A stretch of DNA of 64,000 bases from Lentzea fradiae (lineage in GTDB: Bacteria; Actinomycetota; Actinomycetes; Mycobacteriales; Pseudonocardiaceae), in contig NZ_FNCC01000007.1 of NCBI RefSeq assembly GCF_900100955.1, forward strand, positions 248,001 to 312,000. The letters run 5' to 3'. Below are positions 17,500-26,394 of the stretch, one piece after another (positions within the stretch are counted from its first letter, which is position 1; the number at the start of each line of letters is the position of its first letter). The position numbers and the translations under genes are program-made. The notes below the pieces were generated by a model, which was not told the origin of the DNA, searched no databases, and was given only the letters and a program-made list of their open reading frames with translations.

Positions 17500-17964
17500 T
17501 CAGGCTCCCCGCAGGTGCTGCAGCCGCGCTTCGCCGTCCGGTGGCCAGGTGACCGAGATCAGGTCGACGCGGACGTTGCACCAGCCGACGCCGTGAGCCG
17601 CCAGCCAGCGCAGCGCCGTCCGGCGCAGACGGGACAGCTTGTCCGCGTCCACGGCCTCGTCCGGACGGCCCCAGACCGGGCCTGACCTGGTCTTGACCTC
17701 GCAGACGACCAGGCGGCCGTCCTCCACCGCGACGACGTCGAGCTCGCCGTCACGGCACGTCCAGTTGCGGGACAGGACCGCGAGGCCCTGCTCCTCCAGG
17801 TACCTGCACGCCAAGTCCTCGCCCCGGCGCCCGAGGTCCTGCTGCCCTGACTTGTGCCGCCCGAGCTCCCGTCGCCCGGACTTCTGCCGTCCGGGCTCCT
17901 GCTTCCCGGGGTCCTGCTGCCCGAGCTCCTGCTTCCTGGTCTCCGCCGGTGCCTGTGCCACCAC
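17500..17964 (-). CDS. YraN/UPF0102 family putative endonuclease
   Basis: A restriction-endonuclease-like fold protein of unknown role, generally found next to comM or rnhB. The family domain covers about residues 45-150 with the catalytic-type pattern GELDVVAVEDGRLVVCEVKTR (D...E-x-K). The N-terminal 40 residues are unusual: an imperfect 5-residue repeat of the form (E/D/K)-x-G-(R/Q/K)-(Q/R/H), seen about seven times, produced by a 15-bp DNA repeat. A later internal start in front of LGRRGEDLA is not available, so the tail is probably translated. Confidence 0.9.
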   Translation of the reverse strand: MVAQAPAETRKQELGQQDPGKQEPGRQKSGRRELGRHKSGQQDLGRRGEDLACRYLEEQGLAVLSRNWTCRDGELDVVAVEDGRLVVCEVKTRSGPVWGRPDEAVDADKLSRLRRTALRWLAAHGVGWCNVRVDLISVTWPPDGEARLQHLRGA

Positions 17965-18040
17965 TGCCTCGCCTTCGTGCGGGTCGTTGGGTACGACCTT
18001 GCAGGGCGGGACGGGGTGGGTGGGCGGGGCGGCGGGAATC

Positions 18041-18067
18041 TGTGGACAACTCGGGAGCTGTGGACAA
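18041..18067. promoter_or_regulatory. pair of DnaA-box-like sites
   Basis: TGTGGACAA occurs at 18041-18049 and 18059-18067; each is the exact complement of TTGTCCACA. They are 18 bp apart in the same direction, in the gap between the DUF2469 gene stop and the yraN start, hence upstream of the yraN-comM genes. The spacing equals that of the pair at 9525-9551. Confidence 0.45.
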
Positions 18068-18123
18068 CCCGGCCGTTGTCGATCTTGAAACGCCGGTTTT
18101 GTCGGTGGGGTGTGCTATGTGGC

Positions 18124-18447
18124 TCAGCCCGGGAACGGCCCGCTCTCCGGCAAGCGGAGCTCCGGCTTGTCCAGTTCCTCCACGTTCACGTCCTTGAACG
18201 TGATGACGCGGACGTTCTTGACGAACCTCGCGGGGCGGTACATGTCCCACACCCACGCGTCCGACATGCGCACCTCGAAGTACACCTCGCCGTCGGCGTT
18301 GCGCACCTGCACGTCCACCGAGTTGGCCAGGTAGAAACGACGTTCGGTCTCCACGACGAACGAGAACTGGCTGACTATGTCGCGGTACTCCTTGTACAGC
18401 GACAGCTCCATCTCGGTCTCGTACTTCTCGAGATCCTCTGCACTCAT
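18124..18447 (-). CDS. DUF2469 family protein
   Basis: A 107-residue acidic, soluble protein of a family restricted to actinobacteria (M. tuberculosis Rv2901c type) and almost always next to rnhB. Starts [20 protein letters not shown] and has a central LANSVDVQV...YFEVRMSDAWVWDMYRP section. Function unknown. Its ATG overlaps the rnhB stop by one base (TAATG), so it is probably translated by coupling. Confidence 0.9.
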   Translation of the reverse strand: MSAEDLEKYETEMELSLYKEYRDIVSQFSFVVETERRFYLANSVDVQVRNADGEVYFEVRMSDAWVWDMYRPARFVKNVRVITFKDVNVEELDKPELRLPESGPFPG

Positions 18448-19241
18448 TACGCCTCCGCGCGGGTCATCATCTGCTCCGCGCCCTCCCTCGTCGCGAGCTC
18501 CCCGGCATCAGCCGGGGCTGCATCATTCTGGACCACGGCCGCCGCGGTCGTGGCGCGCGCCACCCTGTGCGGCGCGGCGAGACCGTGCTTGGCAGCCGCC
18601 GCTGCCACATTTACATACGACCACCGATGCTCCGCACACGGGCCGTGCTCCATCAACGCCGCCGTGTGGTCCGGCGTGCAGTAGCCCTTGTGCACGTTGA
18701 AGCCGTACTGCGGGTACTGGTTGTGCAGGTCGGCCATGATCCGGTCGCGCGTGACCTTGGCCAGCACCGATGCCGCCGCCACGCACGCCGCGGCCTGGTC
18801 TCCCTTGAGCACCGCCACGTTCGGCGCGGGCATGCCCGGCACCTTGAAGCCGTCCGTCAGCACGTACCCGGGGTGCGTCGACAGCTGCGCGACCGCGCGC
18901 CGCATCCCCTCGATGTTCATCACGTGGATGCCCAGCCAGTCGATGTCGGCGGGCGGCACGACGATCACCGAGTGGGCCACCGCGCGCTTCAGGACCAGGT
19001 CGTACATCCGCTCGCGGGCCGACGCCGTCATCAGCTTCGAGTCGTTGAGGCCCTCGAACCGCGCCGCGTCGCCCGGCCGCAGCACGCACGCCGCGATGAC
19101 CAGCGGACCCGCGCACGGGCCACGTCCCGCCTCGTCGACGCCGGCGACGGGCCCCAGGCCCCGGCGCTCCAGCGTGCTCTGCAGCGCCCAGTTCCCCGAC
19201 GAGCCCCGCACGACGGCACGGGGCGGTAGAAGCATGGTCAT
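18447..19241 (-). CDS. rnhB: ribonuclease HII
   Basis: Cuts RNA in RNA-DNA hybrids and removes misincorporated ribonucleotides. Active-site acids are D36 and E37 ([14 protein letters not shown]) and D130 (VLTDGF); the GLNDSK and KGYCTPDH motifs are also present. The ATG at 19241 overlaps the lepB stop as ATGA and gives 264 residues. A longer open frame upstream lies within lepB and is a shadow. A C-terminal tail of about 40 residues, rich in Ala and Thr, extends beyond the usual end of the family. Confidence 0.95.
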   Translation of the reverse strand: MTMLLPPRAVVRGSSGNWALQSTLERRGLGPVAGVDEAGRGPCAGPLVIAACVLRPGDAARFEGLNDSKLMTASARERMYDLVLKRAVAHSVIVVPPADIDWLGIHVMNIEGMRRAVAQLSTHPGYVLTDGFKVPGMPAPNVAVLKGDQAAACVAAASVLAKVTRDRIMADLHNQYPQYGFNVHKGYCTPDHTAALMEHGPCAEHRWSYVNVAAAAAKHGLAAPHRVARATTAAAVVQNDAAPADAGELATREGAEQMMTRAEA

Positions 19242-20101
19242 CGGCGGAATCGGTCTCGCACTCGACGTCCGAGCAGCAGGAGCGGCCACGCAGCGACGAT
19301 ACCCAGGCCCATCGGGGCGGCGTCCTGCCAGCCCGGCGCACCCATCGCGACGGCCTGCGGGTTGTGGTCGGAGACCCCGCCCCACCTCGACGGCGGCAGC
19401 ACGATGACGCGCGCCTTGCCGATCACGTTGTCCACCGGCACGAGCCCGTTGAGCCCGCCCTGTCCCTGGCAGCGGGAGTCGCACGAGTGGTTGCGGTTGT
19501 CGCCGAGCACGAACAGCATCCCGTCCGGGATCTTCAGCTCTTCGAAGGACTCCTGCTCGGCCGGCACGCCCTCGTCGAAGTGCTTGTACGGCTCGTCCAG
19601 CGGCTTGCCGTCCACCGTCACGCGGTTCTGGTCGTCGCAGCACTTCACGGTCTGCCCACCGACGGCGATCACGCGCTTGACGAAGTCCTCCTCGTTCGCC
19701 GAGGGCAGGCCGACCAGCGACCCGAGCCACGACAGCCCCTGCGAGATCGGGTTGCCCGCCTCCTGGGAGATGAAGTCGTTCTGCCACGACGGCGGCCCGC
19801 GGAACACGACCACGTCGCCGGGCGCCGGTTCGGTGAAGCGGTAGGTGACCTTGTCGACCAGGACGCGGTCGCCGTAGCAGTCCGTGCACCCGTGCAGCGT
19901 CGTCTCCATGGACTCCGACGGGATCATGTAGACGCGGCCGAGGAAGATCTGGATGCCGATCGCGAGGCCGAACGCGACCAGGATGAGGACGGGCAGCTCT
20001 TTCCAGAAGTTGCCCTTTTTCTTCTTCTTCGAAGCTTTATCCGAAGCGTCCGAACTCGGCTCGTCGCTGGACGGGGTGTGCTCTGGATCGACGTCAACCA
20101 C
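19238..20101 (-). CDS. lepB: signal peptidase I (first of two)
   Basis: Membrane-bound serine protease that removes signal peptides after Sec/Tat export. Catalytic Ser64 lies in [13 protein letters not shown] and general-base Lys142 in [10 protein letters not shown]; the [11 protein letters not shown] box follows. One N-terminal membrane helix (about 36-55) follows a charged tail with a KKKKK run; a second hydrophobic segment near the C-terminus may be another anchor. 287 residues. Lies 4 nt downstream of a second, paralogous signal peptidase gene and is coupled to rnhB by ATGA. Confidence 0.95.
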   Translation of the reverse strand: MVDVDPEHTPSSDEPSSDASDKASKKKKKGNFWKELPVLILVAFGLAIGIQIFLGRVYMIPSESMETTLHGCTDCYGDRVLVDKVTYRFTEPAPGDVVVFRGPPSWQNDFISQEAGNPISQGLSWLGSLVGLPSANEEDFVKRVIAVGGQTVKCCDDQNRVTVDGKPLDEPYKHFDEGVPAEQESFEELKIPDGMLFVLGDNRNHSCDSRCQGQGGLNGLVPVDNVIGKARVIVLPPSRWGGVSDHNPQAVAMGAPGWQDAAPMGLGIVAAWPLLLLGRRVRDRFRR

Positions 20102-20105
20102 GAGA

Positions 20106-20846
20106 TCAGCCTAGGGGCTGGGGGTTGTGATCCGACACAACACTCCAGCGATCTTTCGGGAACACGACCCACCGGGCCTTGCCGATGACGTTCTCGACGG
20201 GCACCGTGCCCGCGACTCCCCCGCCGCCCTGCTTGCGCGAGTCGGTGGAGTTCATCCGGTTGTCGCCCATGACGAACAACCGTCCGTCCGGCACCAGGAC
20301 CGGCTCGAACGGCTCGTGGTCGGCCCGCGAGCTGCCCTCCTGCCAGTGCACGTAGGGCTCGTCGAGCGGTTCGCCGTCCACGACGACACGGTGCTGCTCG
20401 TCGCAGCACATCACCGTCTGTCCGGGGAGCGCGATGACGCGCTTGACGAAGTCACGCTCGCTGGCGGGCGCGAGTCCGAGCAACGAACCGACGTTCTGCA
20501 CGACACGGGCGACGGGGTTCGCCGACGGCGGGTTGCGGAACTCGCTGGACGTCCACGCCTCGGGGCCGCGGAACACGACGACCTCACCCGGTTCGACGTC
20601 GCCGAACCGGTAGGCGAGCTTGTCGACCAGCACCCTGTCGTTCTCGCAGCCGGTGCAGCCGTGCAGCGTGCGCTCCATCGATGCCGAGGGGATCACGTAG
20701 ACCCGCGCCACGAACGCCTGGATCAGCACCGTCAGCACGACGGCCGTCACGACGACGTAGAGAACATCTCTCCAAACAGGAGTACGCCCCCGCTCCGGTT
20801 CGTCCGGTGCGGAGGCGTCCTCGAAGTCGTCCGTGCTCGAAGCCAA
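20106..20846 (-). CDS. lepB: signal peptidase I (second of two)
   Basis: Paralogue of the adjacent signal peptidase, 246 residues. Ser56 in VIPSASMERTLHG and Lys135 in FVKRVIALPG are the catalytic dyad; GDNRMNSTDSR follows. Single N-terminal membrane helix (about 28-48); unlike its neighbour it ends soon after SDHNPQPLG with no C-terminal hydrophobic segment. The two clearly arose by duplication: both carry the paired Cys of LHGCTGC/LHGCTDC and a CCDxQ/CCDEQ motif. It lies 3 nt after rplS. Confidence 0.95.
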   Translation of the reverse strand: MASSTDDFEDASAPDEPERGRTPVWRDVLYVVVTAVVLTVLIQAFVARVYVIPSASMERTLHGCTGCENDRVLVDKLAYRFGDVEPGEVVVFRGPEAWTSSEFRNPPSANPVARVVQNVGSLLGLAPASERDFVKRVIALPGQTVMCCDEQHRVVVDGEPLDEPYVHWQEGSSRADHEPFEPVLVPDGRLFVMGDNRMNSTDSRKQGGGGVAGTVPVENVIGKARWVVFPKDRWSVVSDHNPQPLG

Positions 20847-20849
20847 CGG

Positions 20850-21209
20850 TCAGGAGACCGGACGGGCCTCGCGCTTCTCCTTGATCTTGGCGGCCTTGCC
20901 GCGCAGCTCGCGCAGGTAGTACAGCTTCGCGCGACGCACGTCACCGCGGGTGACGACCTCGATCTCGGAGATGTTCGGGGAGTGCACCGGGAAGGTGCGC
21001 TCGACGCCGACACCGAAGGAGACCTTGCGGACGGTGAAGGTCTCGCGGATGCCGCCGCCCTGGCGGCGGATCACGACGCCCTGGAACACCTGGACGCGCT
21101 CGCGCGAGCCCTCGATGACGCGGACGTGAACCTTCAGCGTGTCGCCGGCGCGGAAGGCCGGGACGTCGGAGCGCAGCGACTGGGCGTCAAGTGCGTCCAG
21201 GATGTTCAT
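20850..21209 (-). CDS. rplS: 50S ribosomal protein L19
   Basis: Large-subunit protein at the 30S-50S interface. The 119-residue product matches the family throughout: [40 protein letters not shown] and the C-terminal [11 protein letters not shown]. The ATG at 21209 is the natural start. It is separated from trmD by 153 bp, the largest gap in the rpsP-rnhB series, so an internal promoter is likely there. Confidence 0.95.
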   Translation of the reverse strand: MNILDALDAQSLRSDVPAFRAGDTLKVHVRVIEGSRERVQVFQGVVIRRQGGGIRETFTVRKVSFGVGVERTFPVHSPNISEIEVVTRGDVRRAKLYYLRELRGKAAKIKEKREARPVS

Positions 21210-21362
21210 CGGTGGTCCTCACGTGTGTCTTGAACTCCCCAGAGCATGTTCCATGGCTGTGCACGACATGATGGGGGTCGGCTTGGAGCGCATGCCGGTA
21301 CGACCACCGGCTGCGGCAACTGTTCCAGTGTGCCAGACCAGGCACTCCGGAATGAAATCGGG

Positions 21363-22109
21363 CTACTCGCCGCCCTCTCGCAGGCGGGCGAGCAACGCCC
21401 TGTCGTGCTTGTCGAGCGCGTCCTCGGACAACGATTCCAGCAGGTCAGGACGTCGTTCGAAGGTGCGGGCGAGCGACTGGTCACGCCGCCACCTGTTGAT
21501 CAGCCGGTGGTTGCCCGACCGCAGCACGTCCGGCACGGCGAGCTCACGCCACACCTCCGGGCGCGTGTAGCTCGGGCCTTCGAGCAGGCCGTCCTGGAAC
21601 GAGTCCTCGGCGTGCGACTTCGGGTTGCCGAGCACACCGGGCAGCAGCCGTGCGACCGCCTCCACGATGGCGAGCACGGCCACCTCTCCGCCGACCAGCA
21701 CGTAGTCGCCGATGGACACCTCGTCGACACGCACGCGCCGTGCGGCGTCATCGACCACACGCTGGTCGATGCCCTCGTAACGACCGCACGCGAACACGAG
21801 GTGCGACTCGCTCGCGTACTCGTGTGCGAGCGCCTGCGTGAACGGGCGTCCGGCGGGCGTCGGCACGATGAGACGCGTCTCGTCCGTGCACACGTCGTCG
21901 AGCGCGGGACCCCAGATGTCGGCCTTCATGACCATGCCGGGGCCACCGCCGTACGGGCTGTCGTCGACGGCCTTGTGCACGTCCTGCGTCCAGTCACGCA
22001 GGTCGTGCACGCCGACGCTGATCAGGCCCTTGTCGATCGCCTTGCCGAGCAACGCGGCACGCAGCGGCGCCAGGTACTCGGGGAAGATCGTGACGACGTC
22101 AATCTGCAT
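21363..22109 (-). CDS. trmD: tRNA (guanine-N1-)-methyltransferase
   Basis: Methylates G37 of tRNAs to prevent frameshifting. The 248-residue product begins [16 protein letters not shown] and contains the knotted SAM-binding region: [25 protein letters not shown] and [17 protein letters not shown]. The start at 22109 overlaps the rimM 3' end by 11 nt. The frame is open 39 nt further upstream but that falls inside rimM. Confidence 0.95.
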   Translation of the reverse strand: MQIDVVTIFPEYLAPLRAALLGKAIDKGLISVGVHDLRDWTQDVHKAVDDSPYGGGPGMVMKADIWGPALDDVCTDETRLIVPTPAGRPFTQALAHEYASESHLVFACGRYEGIDQRVVDDAARRVRVDEVSIGDYVLVGGEVAVLAIVEAVARLLPGVLGNPKSHAEDSFQDGLLEGPSYTRPEVWRELAVPDVLRSGNHRLINRWRRDQSLARTFERRPDLLESLSEDALDKHDRALLARLREGGE

Positions 22110-22614
22110 CGAGCAGGCCCTCTGGCGGGTCGAGCACGACCCGTCCACCGCGGACGTCCACGGTGGGCACGATCTCGCGCACGAACGGGACCAGCACCTC
22201 GCGTCCGTCCATCACGACGACCAGCAGCTCGCCGCCGGGCCCGTGGACGACCTCCTTGACCGTGCCGACCTTCGTGCCGTCGGCGAGCTCGGCCGCGAGA
22301 CCTTCGAGCTCGTGGTCGTAGAACTCGTCGGGGTCGCCGGTCGGCGGGAGGTCGTCCGTGCTGCCCAGCAGCACCGTGCCGCGCAACGTCTCGGCGACGT
22401 CGCGGGTGACGACTTCCTCGAAACGCACGAGCAGCCGCCCGGCATGAGGCCGGGCGGCTGACACGGTGAGGCTTCGAGACGTGCCGTCGCGGAGCTTGGC
22501 CCGCATCGTCGCCCCGATCGCGAAACGCATCTCGGGGGAGTCGGTGCGCACGTCGACGGCGAGTTCGCCGGTGATCCCGTGCGCCTTGGCCACACGGCCG
22601 ACAACTACGTCCAT
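22099..22614 (-). CDS. rimM: ribosome maturation factor RimM
   Basis: Assists 30S assembly by binding S19. The 171-residue product has the N-terminal [21 protein letters not shown] beta-barrel and a C-terminal PRC-barrel ([20 protein letters not shown] to [19 protein letters not shown]). Its stop overlaps the trmD start. Gene order rpsP-khpA-rimM-trmD-rplS is that of most actinobacteria. Confidence 0.95.
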   Translation of the reverse strand: MDVVVGRVAKAHGITGELAVDVRTDSPEMRFAIGATMRAKLRDGTSRSLTVSAARPHAGRLLVRFEEVVTRDVAETLRGTVLLGSTDDLPPTGDPDEFYDHELEGLAAELADGTKVGTVKEVVHGPGGELLVVVMDGREVLVPFVREIVPTVDVRGGRVVLDPPEGLLDAD

Positions 22615-22633
22615 TTGCCCTGGGAACTCGTTC

Positions 22634-22873
22634 TCAGCGGTCGGTGTCGACGACGTCGACCCGCACGCCGCGACCGCCGATGCCGGCCATCACGGTGCGC
22701 AGAGCCGTCGCGGTGCGACCGCCACGACCGATCACCTTGCCGAGGTCGTCCGGGTGGACGTGGACCTCGAGGGTGCGGCCGCGGCGGGTCGTGACGAGGT
22801 TCACCCGGACGTCGTCCGGGTGGTCGACGATGCCGCGAACGAGGTGTTCGAGGGCGTCAGCCAACAAACTCAC
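22634..22873 (-). CDS. khpA: KH-domain RNA-binding protein KhpA
   Basis: A 79-residue single KH-domain protein. The GxxG loop is [12 protein letters not shown] near residue 49. Members of the family (KhpA/YlqC) bind RNA with KhpB and influence cell size in Gram-positive bacteria. The start overlaps the rpsP stop by 4 nt (ATGA), so it is translationally coupled to S16. Confidence 0.92.
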   Translation of the reverse strand: MSLLADALEHLVRGIVDHPDDVRVNLVTTRRGRTLEVHVHPDDLGKVIGRGGRTATALRTVMAGIGGRGVRVDVVDTDR

Positions 22874-23307
22874 GCCTCGTCCTTGGTCGCCTCATCGGCC
22901 TTCGGGGCGTCGTCCTTCTTGGCCGACTTCTTCTTCGGCGTGGTGGCCTCGGTCATCGGCTCCTCGTTCGCGGCGGCGAGCGCGGCGGCGAACAGGTCGG
23001 CCTTCGACGTCTTCGGCTCCTTGACCTTCAGGGTGCCCTCGGCGCCCGGCAGGCCCTTGAACTTCTGCCAGTCACCGGTGATCTCGAGGAGGCGCTGGAC
23101 CGACTCGGTCGGCTGCGCGCCGACACCCAGCCAGTACTGCGCGCGCTCGGAGTCGACCGCGATGAACGACGGCTCTTCCTTCGGGTGGTACTTGCCGATC
23201 GTCTCGATGGCCTTGCCGTCGCGACGGGTGCGCGCGTCGGCGACCACGATGCGGTAGTACGGCTGGCGGATCTTGCCGAGACGCTGAAGCTTGATCTTGA
23301 CGGCCAT
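22870..23307 (-). CDS. rpsP: 30S ribosomal protein S16
   Basis: Small-subunit protein required for assembly. The N-terminal signature [20 protein letters not shown] is intact, followed by [18 protein letters not shown]. At 145 residues it carries the long, Ala/Lys/Glu-rich C-terminal tail (ends [16 protein letters not shown]) typical of actinobacteria. It is the first gene of the rpsP-DUF2469 series; 123 bp separate it from pxpA. Confidence 0.95.
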   Translation of the reverse strand: MAVKIKLQRLGKIRQPYYRIVVADARTRRDGKAIETIGKYHPKEEPSFIAVDSERAQYWLGVGAQPTESVQRLLEITGDWQKFKGLPGAEGTLKVKEPKTSKADLFAAALAAANEEPMTEATTPKKKSAKKDDAPKADEATKDEA

Positions 23308-23430
23308 TGGCCTGGTACTCCTCGAGACTCTGTGTTGGTGGTTCGCACAGCCGCGGCCCGGGCAGAGGGGGCCGACCGCGACGGACAGCGGTGAATTCTG
23401 CCAGACGGGGGTGGGTGATTCCGAATCGGG

Positions 23431-24162
23431 CTAGGCGAACGGCGTCACGTCGCCCAGCGCCTCCCGCACGGCGCGGGCGTGTTCCACCGCTCCGGGCGTG
23501 TCGCCGTGCACGCACAGCGACTCCGCGTTGGTCTTGATGACCGTGCCGTCCACGGCGACCAGCTCGCCGTCTTGGAGCCGTTTGGCGCGTTCGACGATCT
23601 GCTCCGTGTCCGTGAGCAGGGCGTCCGGCCGTCCGCGCGGGACCAGCGTGCCCTCGGGCGTGTAGCCGCGGTCGGCGAACGCCTCCTGCACGGCGCGGAG
23701 TCCCGCCTTCTCGGCCTTGGCGAGCAACTGCGAACCCGGCAGACCGAGGATCGGCAGGTCCTTGAACGCCTTCGCGCCGTTGACGACCGCCTCGGCCTGC
23801 TTCTCGTGGTGCACCGTCGCGTTGTAGAGCGCGCCGTGCGGCTTCACGTACACGACCTCGGTGCCTGCTGCTCGCGCACACGCATCGAGCGCACCGATCT
23901 GATAGAGCACCTCGTCCGCGAGTTCACCGGGGTCGGCGTCGATGAACCGGCGCCCGAACCCCGCGAGGTCGCGATAGGACACCTGCGCACCGATCCGCAC
24001 GCCGTTGCGCGCGGCCTCCTCGCACACCTTGCGCATGGTCGACGGATCGCCCGCGTGGAAGCCGCACGCGACGTTCGCGCTGGTGATGACGCCGAGGAGC
24101 GCCGCGTCGTCGCCGAGCCGCCAGATGCCGAAGCCCTCGCCGAGGTCGCTGTTCAGGTCCAT
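23431..24162 (-). CDS. pxpA: 5-oxoprolinase subunit PxpA (LamB/YcsF family)
   Basis: PxpA opens 5-oxoproline (pyroglutamate) to glutamate together with PxpB and PxpC. The 243-residue product begins [15 protein letters not shown] and contains [16 protein letters not shown] and VKPHGALYN, all family signatures. pxpB and pxpC are not in the window. The start overlaps the CPBP protease stop by one base (TGATG), so the two are co-translated. The frame extends upstream into the CPBP gene but only as a shadow. Confidence 0.92.
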   Translation of the reverse strand: MDLNSDLGEGFGIWRLGDDAALLGVITSANVACGFHAGDPSTMRKVCEEAARNGVRIGAQVSYRDLAGFGRRFIDADPGELADEVLYQIGALDACARAAGTEVVYVKPHGALYNATVHHEKQAEAVVNGAKAFKDLPILGLPGSQLLAKAEKAGLRAVQEAFADRGYTPEGTLVPRGRPDALLTDTEQIVERAKRLQDGELVAVDGTVIKTNAESLCVHGDTPGAVEHARAVREALGDVTPFA

Positions 24163-24938
24163 CACATGACTCCGGCGGAGACGAGCAGGAGGGTGAGTCC
24201 GGGCAGGAAGTTGTTCATCACGTGCGCCACGATGCTCGCGCCGAGCCGGCGGGTGAGCAGGCGCGCGATGCCGATCGGGATGGCGATGACGAGCAGCAGC
24301 GACGTGCGCAGCGGTTCGAAGTGGCCGATCGCGAAGATCATGGTGGTGAGCCCGAACGCGGCCCAGCGGCTCCAGCCCTGGCGTTCGACGGCGCCCCACA
24401 GCAGGCCGCGGTAGATGATCTCCTCGCAGACCGGGCCGATGAGGCTCACGTAGAGGAACATCGTGATCGCGGCGGAGAGCGGCAGGTTCGCGCCGCTCAG
24501 CAGGTCGCCGACGGCGCTCGTCGCGTTCTGCTCGCCGACGACCTTCGCCCAGACCGTGGCGGCGGTGTAGGTGAGGACGAGACCGAGGATGCCGAGCTTG
24601 AGCCCGATCGCCAGGTCCTCCCTGGTCATGCTGAACCGCAGGTCGATCTTCGGGCCGTTGCCGCGCACGTAGGTGATGACGATCGCGGTGCCCGCGGCCA
24701 GCACGGTCGGCACGATCGATCCGATCAGGACCAGCGGGATCGAGTCGAGGAGGCTCACCCCGAACTGCTTCGCCACGGCCGTGATGAACACGGCGCTGAG
24801 GATGAAGATCGCCTCGACGAGGAGGAAAGCGCCGAACCCCCAGCGCTGGCCGACCCGTTCGGGCTCCGGGTTGCGGCTGATGTCCCGCACGCTTTCGAGG
24901 AAGCCGCGCTTGGGCTTCAGGGACTCCGGCTCACTCAC
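24162..24938 (-). CDS. CPBP-family intramembrane metalloprotease
   Basis: Rce1/CAAX-prenyl-protease-like membrane protein (bacteriocin-processing or self-immunity family). The GTG at 24938 gives 258 residues with about seven membrane helices and all three motifs: CEEIIYRG (EExxxR), FAIGH (FxxxH) and HVMNN (HxxxN). A GTG at 24956 or further upstream is possible. No Shine-Dalgarno; TAGATT about 9 nt upstream could be the -10 of a leaderless message. Substrate unknown; pairing with pxpA is by overlap only. Confidence 0.88.
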   Translation of the reverse strand: MSEPESLKPKRGFLESVRDISRNPEPERVGQRWGFGAFLLVEAIFILSAVFITAVAKQFGVSLLDSIPLVLIGSIVPTVLAAGTAIVITYVRGNGPKIDLRFSMTREDLAIGLKLGILGLVLTYTAATVWAKVVGEQNATSAVGDLLSGANLPLSAAITMFLYVSLIGPVCEEIIYRGLLWGAVERQGWSRWAAFGLTTMIFAIGHFEPLRTSLLLVIAIPIGIARLLTRRLGASIVAHVMNNFLPGLTLLLVSAGVM

Positions 24939-25369
24939 GCTCTGCAATCTAGTCACGCCGCGGCTACCTGCCGGTGAAGCTCCGGCTGCGACACCCACAT
25001 GATCGGCTCACCTCGCGCTCGACGGTGTGTGAGGCGCCGAGAAGTGTCGGTACCTCGCGATACGCTTGGAGTGGGGACCTCGGTCCCCCCTTGGGGGACG
25101 CTGCCGCCCCCGAATCCGAGGCTACTTTGCGGCACCGACAGAACCGGGCCAAGCGCCTGGCCAAAAGATGGTCAGATCGGGTCGCCGCCGGATGTCCCGT
25201 CTCCTCTTCACGGATCGCCTTCGACGCGCGGGATAAACACGTTTGAGTGGATTTGTGATGAAACGGGCTTGGGGTGTCCGGGCGGTTTCGGGCAGGCGGG
25301 CCGGGGCACGGGCGGGCCGGGAACGTAAGCGGGACGGGCTGGCCTGAGTCCGCCCCGCCCAGCACCCGA
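24939..25369. other. intergenic region upstream of the CPBP/pxpA genes
   Basis: 431 bp between the CPBP gene start and the ECF41 sigma gene stop. It contains a short hairpin (GGGGACC-tc-GGTCCCC near 25075-25091) and a slightly AT-richer patch around 25225-25265. No frame with a ribosome binding site or recognisable protein was found, and no tRNA-like fold. Confidence 0.4.
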
Positions 25370-26248
25370 TCACCGGCGCAGCGGCGTCTCCCGGCACATG
25401 TGCGAGAGCTTCTCCGGGTTGCGCACCGCGTACAGCCCGGAGATGAGCCCGCCCTCCACGCGCAGCGCGACGACGGTGTCCACCTCGCCGCCGAACCGGA
25501 AGACGAGGGCCGGGTAGCCGTTCACCGGGGCGGACTCGACGGACCAGCCGGACGCCTTGCCCAGGCCGCCGAGCAGCATTCGCGCCACCTTCGACGCGCC
25601 GACCACGGGGCGGGGCACGGCCTGCTTCACGCCGCCGCCGTCGCCGAGGAACACGACGTCGGGCGCGAGCAGGTCGAGCAGGGCTTGGAGGTCGCCCGTT
25701 TCGGTGGCGCGCTGGAAGGCTGCCAGTGCCTCGCGGGACTCCTGCTGGGTCACGACCTCGCGGGGGCGGCGGGCCGCTACGTGGGAGCGGGCCCGGTGGG
25801 CTATCTGGCGGACGGCCGCGGGGGTCTTGTCCACGGCTGAGGCGATCTCGTCGTAGTCGAGGGCGAAGACCTCCCTGAGGACGAACACCGCTCGTTCGGC
25901 CGGGGTCAGGGTTTCGAGGACCAGCATCATCGCCATCGAGACGCTGTCGGCCAGTTCCACGTCCTCGGCCACGTCCGGGGCGGTCAGGAGGGGTTCGGGG
26001 AGCCACGGGCCGACGTAGGACTCCTTGCGGCGGCCGAGGGTGCGCAGTCTCGTCAGGGACTGGCGGGTGGTGATCCTGACGAGGTAGGCGCGGTGGTTCT
26101 CGACTTCGGCGTGGTCGACGCCCGCCCACTTGAGCCACGTCTCCTGCAGCACGTCCTCGGCGTCGGCGGCGGAGCCGAGCATCTCGTAGGCGATCGTGAA
26201 GAGCAGGTTGCGATGGCTCACGAACGAGTCGGTCGCGGTGTCCGGCAT
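25370..26248 (-). CDS. ECF41-type (SigJ-like) RNA polymerase sigma factor with SnoaL-like C-terminal domain
   Basis: A 292-residue sigma factor: region 2 (LLFTIAYEMLGSAADAEDVLQETWLKW), region 4 (LTPAERAVFVLREVFALDYDEIASAVDKT) and, from about residue 180, a NTF2/SnoaL-like domain. That fusion defines ECF41, in which the C-terminal domain modulates activity and no classical anti-sigma exists. The ATG at 26248 is supported by GAGGGGGA upstream and by an exact ECF41 promoter 33 bp further up; an earlier in-frame start (26314) would lie in front of that promoter. Divergent from a carboxymuconolactone-decarboxylase-like gene, the usual ECF41 partner. Confidence 0.93.
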   Translation of the reverse strand: MPDTATDSFVSHRNLLFTIAYEMLGSAADAEDVLQETWLKWAGVDHAEVENHRAYLVRITTRQSLTRLRTLGRRKESYVGPWLPEPLLTAPDVAEDVELADSVSMAMMLVLETLTPAERAVFVLREVFALDYDEIASAVDKTPAAVRQIAHRARSHVAARRPREVVTQQESREALAAFQRATETGDLQALLDLLAPDVVFLGDGGGVKQAVPRPVVGASKVARMLLGGLGKASGWSVESAPVNGYPALVFRFGGEVDTVVALRVEGGLISGLYAVRNPEKLSHMCRETPLRR

Positions 26249-26280
26249 CGGGTCCCCCTCGTGAACGAGTCTCTCCACGA

Positions 26281-26307
26281 GACGCCGCTCCACAGAGGAG
26301 TGTGACA
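26281..26307 (-). promoter_or_regulatory. ECF41-type promoter for the sigma gene
   Basis: Read leftwards: TGTCACA (26307-26301), 16 nt, CGTC (26284-26281). This equals the -35/-10 pair described for ECF41 sigma factors. It places the transcript start about 27 nt in front of the ATG at 26248. Autoregulation follows as inference. Confidence 0.7.
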
Positions 26308-26331
26308 GTGGCATGGGTCACAACGAAGGTG

Positions 26332-26358
26332 TGTCACGGGCGTGGGGCGCACGGCATC
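26332..26358 (+). promoter_or_regulatory. ECF41-like promoter for the AhpD-like gene
   Basis: TGTCACG (26332-26338), 16 nt, CATC (26355-26358): one mismatch in each box to TGTCACA/CGTC with the correct spacing. It lies 36 bp in front of the start codon. Together with the exact copy facing the other way, it suggests control of both genes by the ECF41 factor. Confidence 0.5.
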
Positions 26359-26394
26359 TCGTGGTCGTAGTGCAACGACGAACGAGGAGAACCG

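Noticed and set aside
24999..25365. Protein-coding gene in the CPBP/ECF41 gap
   Set aside because: Frames on both strands lack ribosome binding sites, domain motifs and coding-like composition.
26317..26342. Additional ECF41 promoter starting at GTCACA (26317)
   Set aside because: At the required 16-bp spacing the -10 position reads GGCG, not CGTC.
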